Part shown: positions 16,748 through 24,584 of the stretch, piece by piece | Layout: every line of letters begins with the position of its first letter | Numbering within the stretch: the stretch's first letter is position 1 | Origin: Falsiroseomonas selenitidurans | GTDB lineage: Bacteria; Pseudomonadota; Alphaproteobacteria; Acetobacterales; Acetobacteraceae | Assembly (NCBI RefSeq): GCF_012103215.1 | Contig: NZ_JAAVNE010000054.1 | Span: 1 to 36,264, forward strand | Length of the DNA stretch: 36,264 nucleotides | Direction of reading: 5' to 3' | Made by a program: the position numbers and the translations under genes | The notes under the pieces: model-generated | Seen by the model: the letters and a program-made list of their open reading frames with translations, nothing else | Database searches by the model: none | Told to the model about the DNA's origin: nothing

Positions 16748-16786
16748 ACCGCGCGTGCCGCGCCTCGGCGGGGCGGGAAGGGCGCT

Positions 16787-17281
16787 TCAGGGCGCCTTGT
16801 GGATCGGATCCACCCAGGCAACCGCTTCCGGCTTCTCCACCGGCTCGATGTCCAGGTTCACCACCACGGCCTCATTGTCCGAGCGGACGAGGACGCATTC
16901 CAGCGTCTCCTCCGTGCTGGCATTGATCTCCTGGTGCGGGACGTAGGGCGGGACGAAGATGAAGTCGCCCGGGCTGGCCTCCGCCACATATTCCAGCTTC
17001 TCCCCCCAGCGCATCCGGGCGCGGCCCTTCACGATGTAGATGACCGATTCCAGCGCGCCGTGGTGATGCGCGCCGGTCTTGGCATTGGCGTGGATATGCA
17101 CCGTGCCGGCCCAGATCTTCTGCGCCCCGACACGGGCGAAGTTGATGGCGGCGGCGCGGTTCATGCCGGGGGTCTGGGCCGTGTTGGTGTCCAGGCTGTC
17201 GCCGGGGATGACCCGCACGCCGGTATGCTTCCAGCCATCATCCGGCGGCGTGTCATGGCTGTGGTGGCCGTCATGCGGCAT
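16787..17281 (-). CDS. Cupin domain protein
   Basis: The 164-residue single-domain cupin has both conserved motifs. HIHANAKTGAHHHGALESVI with a later GRARMRWG forms motif 1, and PGDFIFVPPYVPHQEIN forms motif 2, giving a metal site of histidines and a glutamate. The N-terminus is rich in histidine (MPHDGHHSHD), possibly another metal-binding segment. The enzymatic or binding role is unknown. The short histidine-rich start at 17281 is preferred to an ATG ten codons upstream, though this is not certain. It converges on the M20 deacylase and lies downstream of a small exported-protein gene. Confidence 0.88.
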   Translation of the reverse strand: MPHDGHHSHDTPPDDGWKHTGVRVIPGDSLDTNTAQTPGMNRAAAINFARVGAQKIWAGTVHIHANAKTGAHHHGALESVIYIVKGRARMRWGEKLEYVAEASPGDFIFVPPYVPHQEINASTEETLECVLVRSDNEAVVVNLDIEPVEKPEAVAWVDPIHKAP

Positions 17282-17367
17282 GGCTGCGATCCTTGCAAAG
17301 CCGGCCCTCAAGACAAGGGCGATTGATCGGCTTTCTTCTATCGTGCCGCCGGTATCAGGGCAATGCA

Positions 17368-17418
17368 GCGGGAAAACCCGCCAATTTGGCCTGGATTGGA
17401 GAAGAATTTTTCAAAAAT
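17368..17418. repeat. Two small palindromes in an AT-rich island
   Basis: GCGGG/CCCGC around AAAA (17368-17381) and the 13-base palindrome ATTTTT-C-AAAAAT (17406-17418) lie in the 153-base gap upstream of the cupin gene. This is among the most AT-rich DNA in the window, so it is a likely promoter or terminator zone for the leftward genes. Confidence 0.4.
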
Positions 17419-17434
17419 CGGCGCCCGGCGGGTG

Positions 17435-17821
17435 TCATGCCGCCGGCGGCGGCAGCACCGGCAGGGCGGCGTGGTAGGGCTCCACCAGCAGCGCGTCCTG
17501 GCGCAGCACCGCCACCCGGTGGCGGGCGGCGAGTTGGGGCGCGCCATCCGCGCCGCGGCCGACGACGTAGCGCCAGCCGCTGAGCTGGCCTTCCGCCACG
17601 ATGCGGCGCGCCAGGCGCTCCGCCACCGGACCGGCGCCGAGGGCGGCCAGGTCCTGGTCGGTCAGGCCGAGCAGCAGGTCCTCGCGGATGGTCATCACCC
17701 GGAACAGGCGGATGGGCGGCTCCATCCGGACCAGGGCGAGGCCGGCAAGCGGTGCGGCCGGCAGAAGCCCGATCGCCAGGCTGTGCAGGATGGCGGAGGC
17801 GGAACGGCGGGTGGCGAACAT
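17435..17821 (-). CDS. Conserved small protein with N-terminal signal or anchor
   Basis: The 128-residue protein has a basic N-terminus followed by a hydrophobic stretch (ILHSLAIGLLPAAPLAGLAL), which is a signal peptide or membrane anchor. The remaining part is hydrophilic with LTDQDLAALGAG, AERLARRIVAEGQLSGW and RYVVGRG, and ends in a proline-rich tail. I do not recognise a named domain. The protein reads as a typical alphaproteobacterial exported protein of unknown role. It lies upstream of the cupin gene on the same strand and is divergent from nrdA, with 413 bases between. Confidence 0.72.
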   Translation of the reverse strand: MFATRRSASAILHSLAIGLLPAAPLAGLALVRMEPPIRLFRVMTIREDLLLGLTDQDLAALGAGPVAERLARRIVAEGQLSGWRYVVGRGADGAPQLAARHRVAVLRQDALLVEPYHAALPVLPPPAA

Positions 17822-17950
17822 GGTCGATTCCCCGAGGACCGCCCCAGCTTGGCGCCGGATTGTTGCGTCCCGGTGTCGCGCCTGGTTTCAGCCGCTTCGC
17901 GGCCGGCCGCCCCGGGGCCTCGAATCCGGCCCCCGCGGCCGATCGGCGCC

Positions 17951-17959
17951 TGTGGATAA
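17951..17959 (-). promoter_or_regulatory. Perfect DnaA box
   Basis: TGTGGATAA on the plus strand is the exact 9-base DnaA box TTATCCACA on the minus strand. It lies 276 bases upstream of the nrdA start. DnaA is known to act on nrd promoters in E. coli, so control of dNTP supply by DnaA is plausible, but a single box is weak evidence. Confidence 0.5.
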
Positions 17960-18105
17960 CGTGGACATCGGGGATGAACCGCCCCTGGCGCCCGGAAGCC
18001 CGAGATGGGGCGGGACGCCGGCGCGGGGTTGGGCTACAGTATGAACGAAACGGCAACACGAGGCAGCGGATCGGATCGCAGGGGAAAATGCAACTGCCGA
18101 ACGGC

Positions 18106-18153
18106 CAAGCGGATCTAGTGTGGGGTCGGGTGTGGCAACACTACATCTTGTTG
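18106..18153. promoter_or_regulatory. Tandem NrdR-like boxes upstream of nrdA
   Basis: Two 18-base elements at 18106-18123 and 18136-18153 are 13/18 identical when one is inverted, and their centres are exactly 30 bases apart, about three helical turns. The first contains TAGTGT (18116-18121), the second ACACTA (18138-18143) and outer arms CAACA/TGTTG. NrdR boxes resemble ACACTATATATAGTGT and usually occur as such phased pairs before nrd genes, where NrdR represses them. Confidence 0.65.
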
Positions 18154-18234
18154 GGGTAGGGGTGCCGGGGGCATTCTGCAGGCCATGGGGGAGTCGCCTT
18201 GCGATCCGCAGGGCCGTTTCGGGGGATTTAGGCT

Positions 18235-20094
18235 TTGTTTGACGCAGTTCAGCTTGAGGGTCATGGCCAGGTCCGAATCGACCGGTCCCGCGACGCGCTG
18301 CTGACGGATTTCGGCAAGGCGACGCTGGATGACCGCTACCTGCTGCCGGGTGAATCCTATCAGGACCTGTTCGCCCGCGTCGCCTCGGCCTATGGCGACG
18401 ATGCCGCGCATGCGCAGCGCATCTACGACTATATTTCCCGGCTGTGGTTCATGCCGGCGACGCCTGTGCTGTCGAACGGGGGTACGACGCGCGGGCTGCC
18501 GATTTCCTGCTTCCTGAACGAGGCCAGCGACAGCCTGGATGGCATCGTCGGCCTGTGGAACGAGAATGTGTGGCTGGCCGCCAAGGGCGGTGGCATCGGC
18601 TCCTACTGGGGTAATCTGCGCGGCATCGGCGAGAAGGTCGGCCGCAACGGCAAGACCTCCGGCGTGATTCCCTTCATCCGGGTGATGGACAGCCTGACGC
18701 TGGCGATCAGCCAGGGCAGCCTGCGCCGTGGCTCCGCCGCCTGCTACCTGCCGGTGAACCATCCGGAGATCGAGGAATTCCTCGAAATGCGTCGCCCGAC
18801 CGGCGGCGACCCGAACCGCAAGGCGCTGAACCTGCACCACGGCGTGCTGCTCTCGGACGCCTTCATGCGGGCGGTGGAGGCGGATGAGGAATGGGCGCTG
18901 GTCTCGCCCAAGGACGGCGCGCTGATGCGCAAGGTCTCCGCCCGCTCGATCTGGATCCGCATCCTGACGGCGCGGATCGAGACCGGCGAGCCCTACCTGA
19001 TCTTCTCCGACCACGTGAACCGCGCCCGGCCGGAGCACCACAAGCTGGCGGGGCTGGAGGTGAAGACCTCCAACCTCTGTTCCGAGATCATGCTGCCGAC
19101 CGGCCTCGACCAGCATGGGATGGAGCGCACGGCGGTGTGCTGCCTGTCCTCGCTGAACTGCGAGACCTGGTTCGAATGGAAGGACCATCCCCGGTTCATC
19201 CCGGACGTGATGCGCTTCCTGGACAATGTGCTGCAGAGCTTCATCGACGCGGCGCCGGACAGCATGGCGCGGGCGAAGTACTCGGCGATGCGCGAACGCA
19301 GCGTCGGCCTCGGCGTCATGGGCTTCCACAGCTTCCTGCAGGCGCTGAACGTGCCCTTCGAGAGCGCCATCGCCAAGGTGTGGAACAAGCGGATGTTCAA
19401 GCACATCCGCGAACAGGCCGATCTCGCCAGCCGGATCCTGGCGGAGGAGCGCGGGCCCTGCCCGGACGCCGCGGAATACGGCTTCATGGAGCGCTTCTCG
19501 CACAAGATGGCGATCGCGCCGACCGCCTCCATCTCCATCATCTGCGGCGGCGCCAGCCCGGGCGTGGAGCCGATTGCGGCCAATGTCTACAACCACAAGA
19601 CCCTCTCCGGCAGCTATATCGTCCGCAACATCCACCTGAAAAAGGTGCTGGCGAAACATGGCCGGGACGATGACGACACCTGGACCAGCATCACCGTCAC
19701 CAAGGGCAGTGTGCAGCACCTGGATTTTCTGACGGACCAGGAAAAGGCCACCTTCAAGACGGCATTCGAGCTGGACCAGCGCTGGGTGATCGAGCACGCG
19801 GCGGACCGCACGCCCTTCATCTGCCAGTCGCAGTCGGTGAACGTCTTCCTGCCGGCGGATGTGCACAAGCGCGACCTGCACCAGATCCACATGACGGCGT
19901 GGAAGAAGGGCGTGAAGTCGCTTTATTACTGCCGCAGCCTGTCCATCCAGCGCGCTGATACCATTTCAGCCAAGGTGGTCGGCCAGTCCGACGTGATGAC
20001 GCTGCACAAGGACGAGCCGGTGCGCGTGACCCTCGCGGCGGCGCCGCCCTCCGACAACGCCAATGACTATGAGGAATGCCTGGCTTGCCAGTAA
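18235..20094 (+). CDS. nrdA: Ribonucleoside-diphosphate reductase, alpha subunit
   Basis: The 619-residue protein is the class I reductase large subunit, which reduces ribonucleotides to deoxyribonucleotides. The active-site cysteines are visible: Cys92 in LPISCFLNE, the thiyl-radical Cys282 with Glu284 in SNLCSEIML, and the resolving cysteine in AVCCLSSLN (302-303). The C-terminal shuttle pair is CLAC (615-618). The N-terminus begins almost directly at the catalytic region, so the ATP-cone that senses dATP in E. coli NrdA is absent. The start is a TTG with GGGGGA eight bases before it; a stop just upstream excludes a longer protein and the next Met is residue 73. nrdB follows. Confidence 0.96.
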   Translation: MFDAVQLEGHGQVRIDRSRDALLTDFGKATLDDRYLLPGESYQDLFARVASAYGDDAAHAQRIYDYISRLWFMPATPVLSNGGTTRGLPISCFLNEASDSLDGIVGLWNENVWLAAKGGGIGSYWGNLRGIGEKVGRNGKTSGVIPFIRVMDSLTLAISQGSLRRGSAACYLPVNHPEIEEFLEMRRPTGGDPNRKALNLHHGVLLSDAFMRAVEADEEWALVSPKDGALMRKVSARSIWIRILTARIETGEPYLIFSDHVNRARPEHHKLAGLEVKTSNLCSEIMLPTGLDQHGMERTAVCCLSSLNCETWFEWKDHPRFIPDVMRFLDNVLQSFIDAAPDSMARAKYSAMRERSVGLGVMGFHSFLQALNVPFESAIAKVWNKRMFKHIREQADLASRILAEERGPCPDAAEYGFMERFSHKMAIAPTASISIICGGASPGVEPIAANVYNHKTLSGSYIVRNIHLKKVLAKHGRDDDDTWTSITVTKGSVQHLDFLTDQEKATFKTAFELDQRWVIEHAADRTPFICQSQSVNVFLPADVHKRDLHQIHMTAWKKGVKSLYYCRSLSIQRADTISAKVVGQSDVMTLHKDEPVRVTLAAAPPSDNANDYEECLACQ

Positions 20095-20288
20095 TCCCCC
20101 GCCACATCCCGGATGCCGCCCGCGTGGCCGAGCTGCGCGCGGCACTGCAACGCGACCTGGAACGCATGCTGGAATGGCGCGGCCCGGTGACCGAGGTCCG
20201 CCGGCTGCTGGCGGAGATCGATCAGCTCACCGTGGCCCTGCCGGGCGAGCCAGACCACCCGCGCGTCCAGCATCTCGACGCGCGCTGA
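20076..20288 (+). CDS. Small unknown protein between nrdA and nrdB
   Basis: This 70-residue frame overlaps the last 19 bases of nrdA in another frame and ends 27 bases before nrdB. It is predicted to be mostly helical (ARVAELRAALQRDLERMLEW, then VTEVRRLLAEIDQL), with strong third-position GC after the overlap. GAGG directly precedes the ATG, too close for a good ribosome site, so translational coupling or an internal GTG (about 20125) is possible. I recognise no family. Its place suggests a reductase accessory protein, but that is inference only. Confidence 0.6.
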   Translation: MPGLPVIPRHIPDAARVAELRAALQRDLERMLEWRGPVTEVRRLLAEIDQLTVALPGEPDHPRVQHLDAR

Positions 20289-20315
20289 CACACCCAATTT
20301 CCGGCGAGTGATTCC

Positions 20316-21365
20316 ATGCCCGACGATTCCGCGCACGGCGCAGAGCTTCCCATCCGCTTCGACCTGCTGACCGCCAACCCCGTCTACAAGCCCTTCCGCT
20401 ACCCCTGGGCCTATGAGGCCTGGCTGCAGCAGCAGCGCATCCACTGGCTGCCGGAGGAGGTGCCGCTGGCGGATGACGTGAAGGACTGGCAGAAGAATCT
20501 GACGCCGGGTGAGAAGAACCTGCTGACGCAGATCTTCCGCTTCTTCACGCAGGCGGATGTCGAGGTGAACAACTGCTACATGAAGCAGTATTCCCAGGTG
20601 TTCAAGCCGACCGAAGTGCTGATGATGATGTCGGCCTTCTCCAACACCGAGACGATCCACATCGCCGCCTACTCACATCTTCTCGACACAATCGGAATGC
20701 CGGAGATCGAATACACGGCCTTCCTCAAGTACAAGGAGATGAAGGACAAGTACGACTACATGCACAACTTCTCGGTCGAGAACAAGACCGAGATCGCCAA
20801 GACTCTGGCCGCCTTCGGCGCCTTCACAGAAGGGCTGCAGCTCTTCGCCTCCTTCGCCATCCTCATGAACTTCCCCCGCTTCAACAAGATGAAGGGGATG
20901 GGGCAGATCGTCTCCTGGTCCGTGCGCGACGAGACGCTGCACTGCCTGAGCGTGATCCGCCTGTTCCGCACCTTCGTGCAGGAAAACCCGGAGATCTGGA
21001 CGGAGGAACTGAAGCGCGACCTCTACCTCATCTGCTCCACCATCGTGGACCATGAGGACGCCTTCATCGACCTGGCCTTCGAGCTGGGCGGGGTGGAGGG
21101 CCTCGATGCGGCGCAGACCAAGCAGTATATCCGCTACATCGCGGATCGCCGCCTGCAGCAGCTCGGCCTCGAATGCCTCTACAATATCGAGAAGAACCCG
21201 CTGCCCTGGCTGGATGAGATGCTGAACGCCATCGAGCACACGAACTTCTTCGAGAACCGCGCCACCGAATACTCCCGCGCCAGCACCCAGGGCTCGTGGG
21301 AGGAAGCCTTTGGTGGCGCCACCTTCACCACGGCGCAGCCGCAGGGCGAGATCGCGCTGCGCTGA
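20316..21365 (+). CDS. nrdB: Ribonucleoside-diphosphate reductase, beta subunit
   Basis: The 349-residue ferritin-like protein holds the metal cofactor and radical used by NrdA. The ligands align with E. coli NrdB: Asp81 (TQADVEV), Glu112 and His115 (TETIHIAAY), Glu172 (FTEGLQL), Glu206 and His209 (RDETLHC). Tyr119, four residues after His115, is the likely radical tyrosine, so this should be a tyrosyl-radical enzyme rather than class Ic. It follows nrdA and the small ORF on the same strand and is probably co-transcribed under the NrdR-like boxes. The C-terminus QPQGEIALR would dock into NrdA. Confidence 0.96.
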   Translation: MPDDSAHGAELPIRFDLLTANPVYKPFRYPWAYEAWLQQQRIHWLPEEVPLADDVKDWQKNLTPGEKNLLTQIFRFFTQADVEVNNCYMKQYSQVFKPTEVLMMMSAFSNTETIHIAAYSHLLDTIGMPEIEYTAFLKYKEMKDKYDYMHNFSVENKTEIAKTLAAFGAFTEGLQLFASFAILMNFPRFNKMKGMGQIVSWSVRDETLHCLSVIRLFRTFVQENPEIWTEELKRDLYLICSTIVDHEDAFIDLAFELGGVEGLDAAQTKQYIRYIADRRLQQLGLECLYNIEKNPLPWLDEMLNAIEHTNFFENRATEYSRASTQGSWEEAFGGATFTTAQPQGEIALR

Positions 21366-21423
21366 AGCCCGTCGCCCGCCGCAGGCATGGACGGGGCAGC
21401 GCGCCCCGCCTATGTCAGGCGCC

Positions 21424-22098
21424 ATGCTGATTGCGATTCGCGTCTTCGCCCTGATGCTCATCCTGCTGCTCGGCGGGCTTTGGGCGGCCGCCTGGATGGG
21501 GCGCGCCCCGGGCGAGGGGGTGGCCGATGCCTTCCTCCGCCGGATCGGCAGCTTCGTCGGCGCCGACATGCCCGCCCCTTCGGCCGGCGGCGTGCAGCTG
21601 CCGCAGGGCATGGCGCTGGGTGGTCCCTTCACCCTGGTGGACCAGACCGGGCGCACTGTGACCCAGGCGGATTTCGCCGGTCGCACCCTGCTGGTGTATT
21701 TCGGCTTCACCTATTGCCCGGATGTCTGCCCGACCGAGCTCGGCACCATCGCCGCCGCCATCGACCTGATGGAGGAGCAGGGAGAGCAGGTGACACCCGT
21801 GCTCGTCACCATCGATCCGGAGCGTGACACGCCGGAAGCCCTTGCCGACTACGTCACCCGCTTCCACCCCCGCATGCAGGGCCTGACCGGCACGCCGGAG
21901 CAGGTGGCCGCCGCGGCGCGTTCCTTCCGCGTCTTCTATGCGAAGGTGGAGCGGCCGGAGATGAATGGCTACCTGATGGACCATTCCTCCTTCATCTACC
22001 TGGTCGGGCCCGACGGCCTGGTCCGTACCCTGTTCCGGCCCGAATCGACGCCCGAAGCGATCGCCCAATCCGTGCGTGCCCATCTGCGCGCCAGTTGA
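21424..22098 (+). CDS. SCO family copper chaperone / thiol-redox protein
   Basis: The 224-residue protein has an N-terminal membrane anchor (residues 1-26) and a thioredoxin-like SCO1/SenC domain. The copper ligands are Cys98 and Cys102 in TYCPDVCPTE and a histidine in LMDHSSFIYLVG. SCO proteins deliver copper to, or reduce, the CuA site of cytochrome c oxidase from the outer face of the inner membrane. The ATG at 21424 is preceded by AGG at a short distance; an in-frame ATG at 21412 is an alternative. No oxidase genes are nearby, so its placement after nrdB is probably incidental. Confidence 0.9.
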   Translation: MLIAIRVFALMLILLLGGLWAAAWMGRAPGEGVADAFLRRIGSFVGADMPAPSAGGVQLPQGMALGGPFTLVDQTGRTVTQADFAGRTLLVYFGFTYCPDVCPTELGTIAAAIDLMEEQGEQVTPVLVTIDPERDTPEALADYVTRFHPRMQGLTGTPEQVAAAARSFRVFYAKVERPEMNGYLMDHSSFIYLVGPDGLVRTLFRPESTPEAIAQSVRAHLRAS

Positions 22099-22180
22099 GA
22101 CCTGCGCCGTCCCTGCCGGTTTGCACTTGCGCCAGGAAGGGTTCCGGCCGAGGCAGATACTGGTTATTGTCTTGATACAC

Positions 22181-22198
22181 GTGCCGAGCATTCGGCAC
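22181..22198 (+). promoter_or_regulatory. Perfect hairpin upstream of a small conserved gene
   Basis: GTGCCGA (22181-22187) and TCGGCAC (22192-22198) form a perfect 7-bp stem with a GCAT loop. It is just downstream of TTGATA (a possible -35 element) and 23 bases before the ATG at 22222. It could be an operator palindrome, a leader stem or the end of the SCO transcript; no U-tract follows. Confidence 0.4.
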
Positions 22199-22221
22199 AA
22201 AACTTTGGAGCCGCTTTCTGC

Positions 22222-22506
22222 ATGTCCGACGACGAACGGGATCCGTCCGGCCGCGAAGCGGGACGTGCGTCTTCCAGCCCGCCACGCCACACGCGACGGC
22301 TCTCCGACAAGATCCTGATCGCCTTCCACCACGCCTGTGACCAGGGTGATTTCGAGGTTGCCGAGGAATTACTGCGCATCCTGGAAATGATGCTGACGCG
22401 CCGCCCGGTCGCGCCGGATGTGAACCGCCGCAAGAACATGGAAAGCCTGGTCGCGGCACATGAGCGGCTTTGGCTGCTGCGCCACCCGGATTCCAGCGAA
22501 AGCTGA
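22222..22506 (+). CDS. Conserved small helical protein
   Basis: The 94-residue protein has a disordered charged N-terminus (about 25 residues) followed by a helical segment with LSDKILIAFHHACDQGDF, EVAEELLRILEMMLTRRP and MESLVAAHERLWLLRHP. This core looks strongly conserved and, from memory, resembles small hypothetical proteins in Rhodospirillales; no function is known to me. It has a GGAG about 12 bases before the start. It converges on the trmN6-like gene with only two bases between the stop codons. Confidence 0.78.
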   Translation: MSDDERDPSGREAGRASSSPPRHTRRLSDKILIAFHHACDQGDFEVAEELLRILEMMLTRRPVAPDVNRRKNMESLVAAHERLWLLRHPDSSES

Positions 22507-22508
22507 GT

Positions 22509-23243
22509 TCAGCCCAGCGCCAGGGCGGCACCCTGGCGCAGCACGGGCTCGGCCGCCGCGTCGTCGCCATGCAGCACCAGGCCCGGCAGCACCCGCGCCG
22601 GGCCCCGGCCGCCACGGCGGCCCGCCAGCAGCACCCGCTTCGCCGCAACACCCGCCCGCGGCCAGAGTGGCAGCAGCGCCAGGCTGCCGCAGCCGGCGGT
22701 GGCCAGCGCCGCCAGCCCCTCCGCGAATCGGGCGGCCGGCAGCACCAGCGTGGCGCTGCCGCGATGCGCCAGCCCACCGACCAGGCAGCCCGCCCAATCC
22801 GCCAGCGCCACCGCATCCGCATGCGTCGCCCCGGCCCGCAGCGCCGAGGGCGGCGGCGTGCCGGCCGGCCAATAGGGCGGGTTGGCGAAGCCATGGTCGA
22901 TCCGGGGCAGGGCGCGGCGCAGGGCCGGGTCCGCGACATCACCCTCCAGCACTGTCACCCGCCCCGCCCAGCCATTCAGGGCCGCATTGCGCCGGGCCAG
23001 CGCGGCCAGCCCCGCCTCGCGTTCCACCGCCAGAACGGTCAGGTCCGGCACGCGCGCCAGCAGGCAGAGGAAGGCGGCCCCGCTGCCGCAGCCGGCCTCC
23101 AGCACAAGCTGGCCTGGCCGGGCCGGGATGGCGGCGGCCAGCAGCACCGCGTCATGCCCGGCGCGCAGACCGTCGCGCGGCTGCAGCAGCCGCACCCGGC
23201 CGCCCAGCAGCTGGTCCTCGGTAAGGTCAGAGCAGGCCGTCAT
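22509..23243 (-). CDS. TrmN6-like SAM-dependent methyltransferase
   Basis: The 244-residue protein has a Rossmann methyltransferase fold with SAM loop LVLEAGCGSGAAFL and the amino-methylating motif NPPY (HGFANPPYW). It is of the type that methylates N6 of A37 in tRNA1(Val) (TrmN6/YfiC), starting with LTEDQLLGGRVRLLQPRDG, which is conserved in the family. Its start overlaps the end of the DUF2007 gene by 17 bases, and GGGGAGG lies directly before the ATG, so the two are coupled. Confidence 0.9.
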   Translation of the reverse strand: MTACSDLTEDQLLGGRVRLLQPRDGLRAGHDAVLLAAAIPARPGQLVLEAGCGSGAAFLCLLARVPDLTVLAVEREAGLAALARRNAALNGWAGRVTVLEGDVADPALRRALPRIDHGFANPPYWPAGTPPPSALRAGATHADAVALADWAGCLVGGLAHRGSATLVLPAARFAEGLAALATAGCGSLALLPLWPRAGVAAKRVLLAGRRGGRGPARVLPGLVLHGDDAAAEPVLRQGAALALG

Positions 23244-23445
23244 CCTCCCCGGCCTCCCGCAGCACGCGCCGCGCCTGCGCTTCCTGGTCCTCCGGCACCG
23301 CCAGGCGGCGGGGAAAAATGCCGATGCCGCCCTCGATGGCGCTGACATGGCCATCCAGCACCACCGGTTGGCAGCCGGCGTCGCGCAGCAGCGCCACCAG
23401 GAAGGACAGGCGGATGGGGTTGGTGGTGGCCAGCAGCACGCGCAT
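23227..23445 (-). CDS. DUF2007 family small protein
   Basis: The 72-residue protein begins MRVLLATTNPIRLSFLVALL and continues with VVLDGHVSAIEGGIG and FPRRLAVPEDQEAQARRVL, the pattern of DUF2007, a small ferredoxin-like fold annotated as putative signal-transducing protein. The real function is unknown. It forms a tight pair with the downstream methyltransferase (17-base overlap) and is divergent from ispB over 94 bases; this arrangement is common in alphaproteobacteria. Confidence 0.88.
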   Translation of the reverse strand: MRVLLATTNPIRLSFLVALLRDAGCQPVVLDGHVSAIEGGIGIFPRRLAVPEDQEAQARRVLREAGEDDGLL

Positions 23446-23539
23446 CGCGGGGCGCCTCCGGCCGCCTGTCCGTACCCTGCCTTGCTCCGCGGGGGGGTGG
23501 TGGCTAAGTTGCGCGACCCTGGATTGAGGTCAAGACCGC

Positions 23540-24574
23540 GTGGATCTGCCCGTCGCGCCCAGCGCCGAACCCGCCAAGGAGGCCGTGCGCGGCGAGGATG
23601 CCCTCGCTGCCCTGACGGCCCTGGTGCAAAGCGACCTGGAAGCCTGCAACCGGCTGATCGTCGAGCGGATGCAGAGCCCGGTGGCGCTGATCCCGCAGCT
23701 GGCCGCCCATATCGTCGCCGCCGGCGGCAAGCGGCTGCGCCCGCTGCTGACCCTGGCGGCCGCGAAGCTCGCCGGATATCGCGACGGCCAGCGCCATGTG
23801 GCGCTCGCCGCCTGCGTGGAGTTCATCCACACCGCGACCCTGCTGCATGACGATGTGGTGGATGAAAGCGCGCTGCGCCGCGGCCAGGCCAGCGCCAATG
23901 CGCTGTTCGGCAACAAGCCCTCCGTGCTGGTGGGCGATTTCCTGTTCGCCCGCGCCTTCCAGGTGATGGTGGAGGATGGGTCGCTCGACGTGCTGCGCAT
24001 CCTGGCCGAGGCCTCCGCCACCATTGCCGAAGGCGAGGTCCTGCAGCTCATCACGCAGAACGACACCTCGACGACCGAGGCGCAGTATCTGGCGGTGATC
24101 GAGGGCAAGACTGCGGCGCTGTTCGCCGCCGCCACGGAAGTGGGCGCCATCGTCGCCGATTGCGGCCCGGCGCGGCAGGCGGCGCTGCGCAGCTACGGCC
24201 ATAATCTCGGCGTCGCCTTCCAGCTGATCGACGACGCGCTGGACTACAGCGCGGCGCAGGAGGCCCTGGGCAAGACGGTCGGCGACGATTTCCGCGAGGG
24301 CAAGATCACGCTGCCGGTGCTGCTGGCCTTCCAGCGCGGCGATGCGGCGGAGCGCGCGTTCTGGCGCCGGACGCTGGAGGAACGCGCGCAGGCGGAGGAC
24401 GACCTGCCGCGCGCCATCGCCCTGATGCAGAAGCACGCCGCCTTCGCCGACACGGTCGGCCGCGCGCGGCACTACGGCCAGGTGGCGCTGGACGCGCTGG
24501 AGGCCTTTCCGGATGGCGCCGAGCGCCGGGCGCTGGCCGGCATCGTGGAGTTCTGCATCAGCCGCGCCCGGTGA
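23540..24574 (+). CDS. ispB: Polyprenyl diphosphate synthase (octaprenyl/decaprenyl type)
   Basis: The 344-residue protein is a trans-isoprenyl diphosphate synthase that builds the ubiquinone side chain from farnesyl and isopentenyl diphosphates. The first aspartate-rich motif is LLHDDVVDES (Asp104-Asp108) and the second is QLIDDALDYSA. The pyrophosphate-binding GGKRLRPLL is at 62-70. Chain length (eight or ten units) cannot be fixed without modelling. The start is a GTG with GAGG ten bases before it. It is divergent from the DUF2007-trmN6 pair and converges on the XRE-cupin gene. Confidence 0.94.
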   Translation: MDLPVAPSAEPAKEAVRGEDALAALTALVQSDLEACNRLIVERMQSPVALIPQLAAHIVAAGGKRLRPLLTLAAAKLAGYRDGQRHVALAACVEFIHTATLLHDDVVDESALRRGQASANALFGNKPSVLVGDFLFARAFQVMVEDGSLDVLRILAEASATIAEGEVLQLITQNDTSTTEAQYLAVIEGKTAALFAAATEVGAIVADCGPARQAALRSYGHNLGVAFQLIDDALDYSAAQEALGKTVGDDFREGKITLPVLLAFQRGDAAERAFWRRTLEERAQAEDDLPRAIALMQKHAAFADTVGRARHYGQVALDALEAFPDGAERRALAGIVEFCISRAR

Positions 24575-24584
24575 CGCGCGGGCA

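Larger units (their letters stand above)
17822..18234. other. 413-base control region between the exported-protein gene and nrdA
   Basis: No credible gene is seen. It contains a perfect DnaA box and two NrdR-like palindromes, annotated separately, and a GGGGGA ribosome-binding site at 18221-18226 serving the TTG start of nrdA. A stop codon in the nrdA frame at 18229-18231 fixes the upstream limit of nrdA. Confidence 0.7.
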
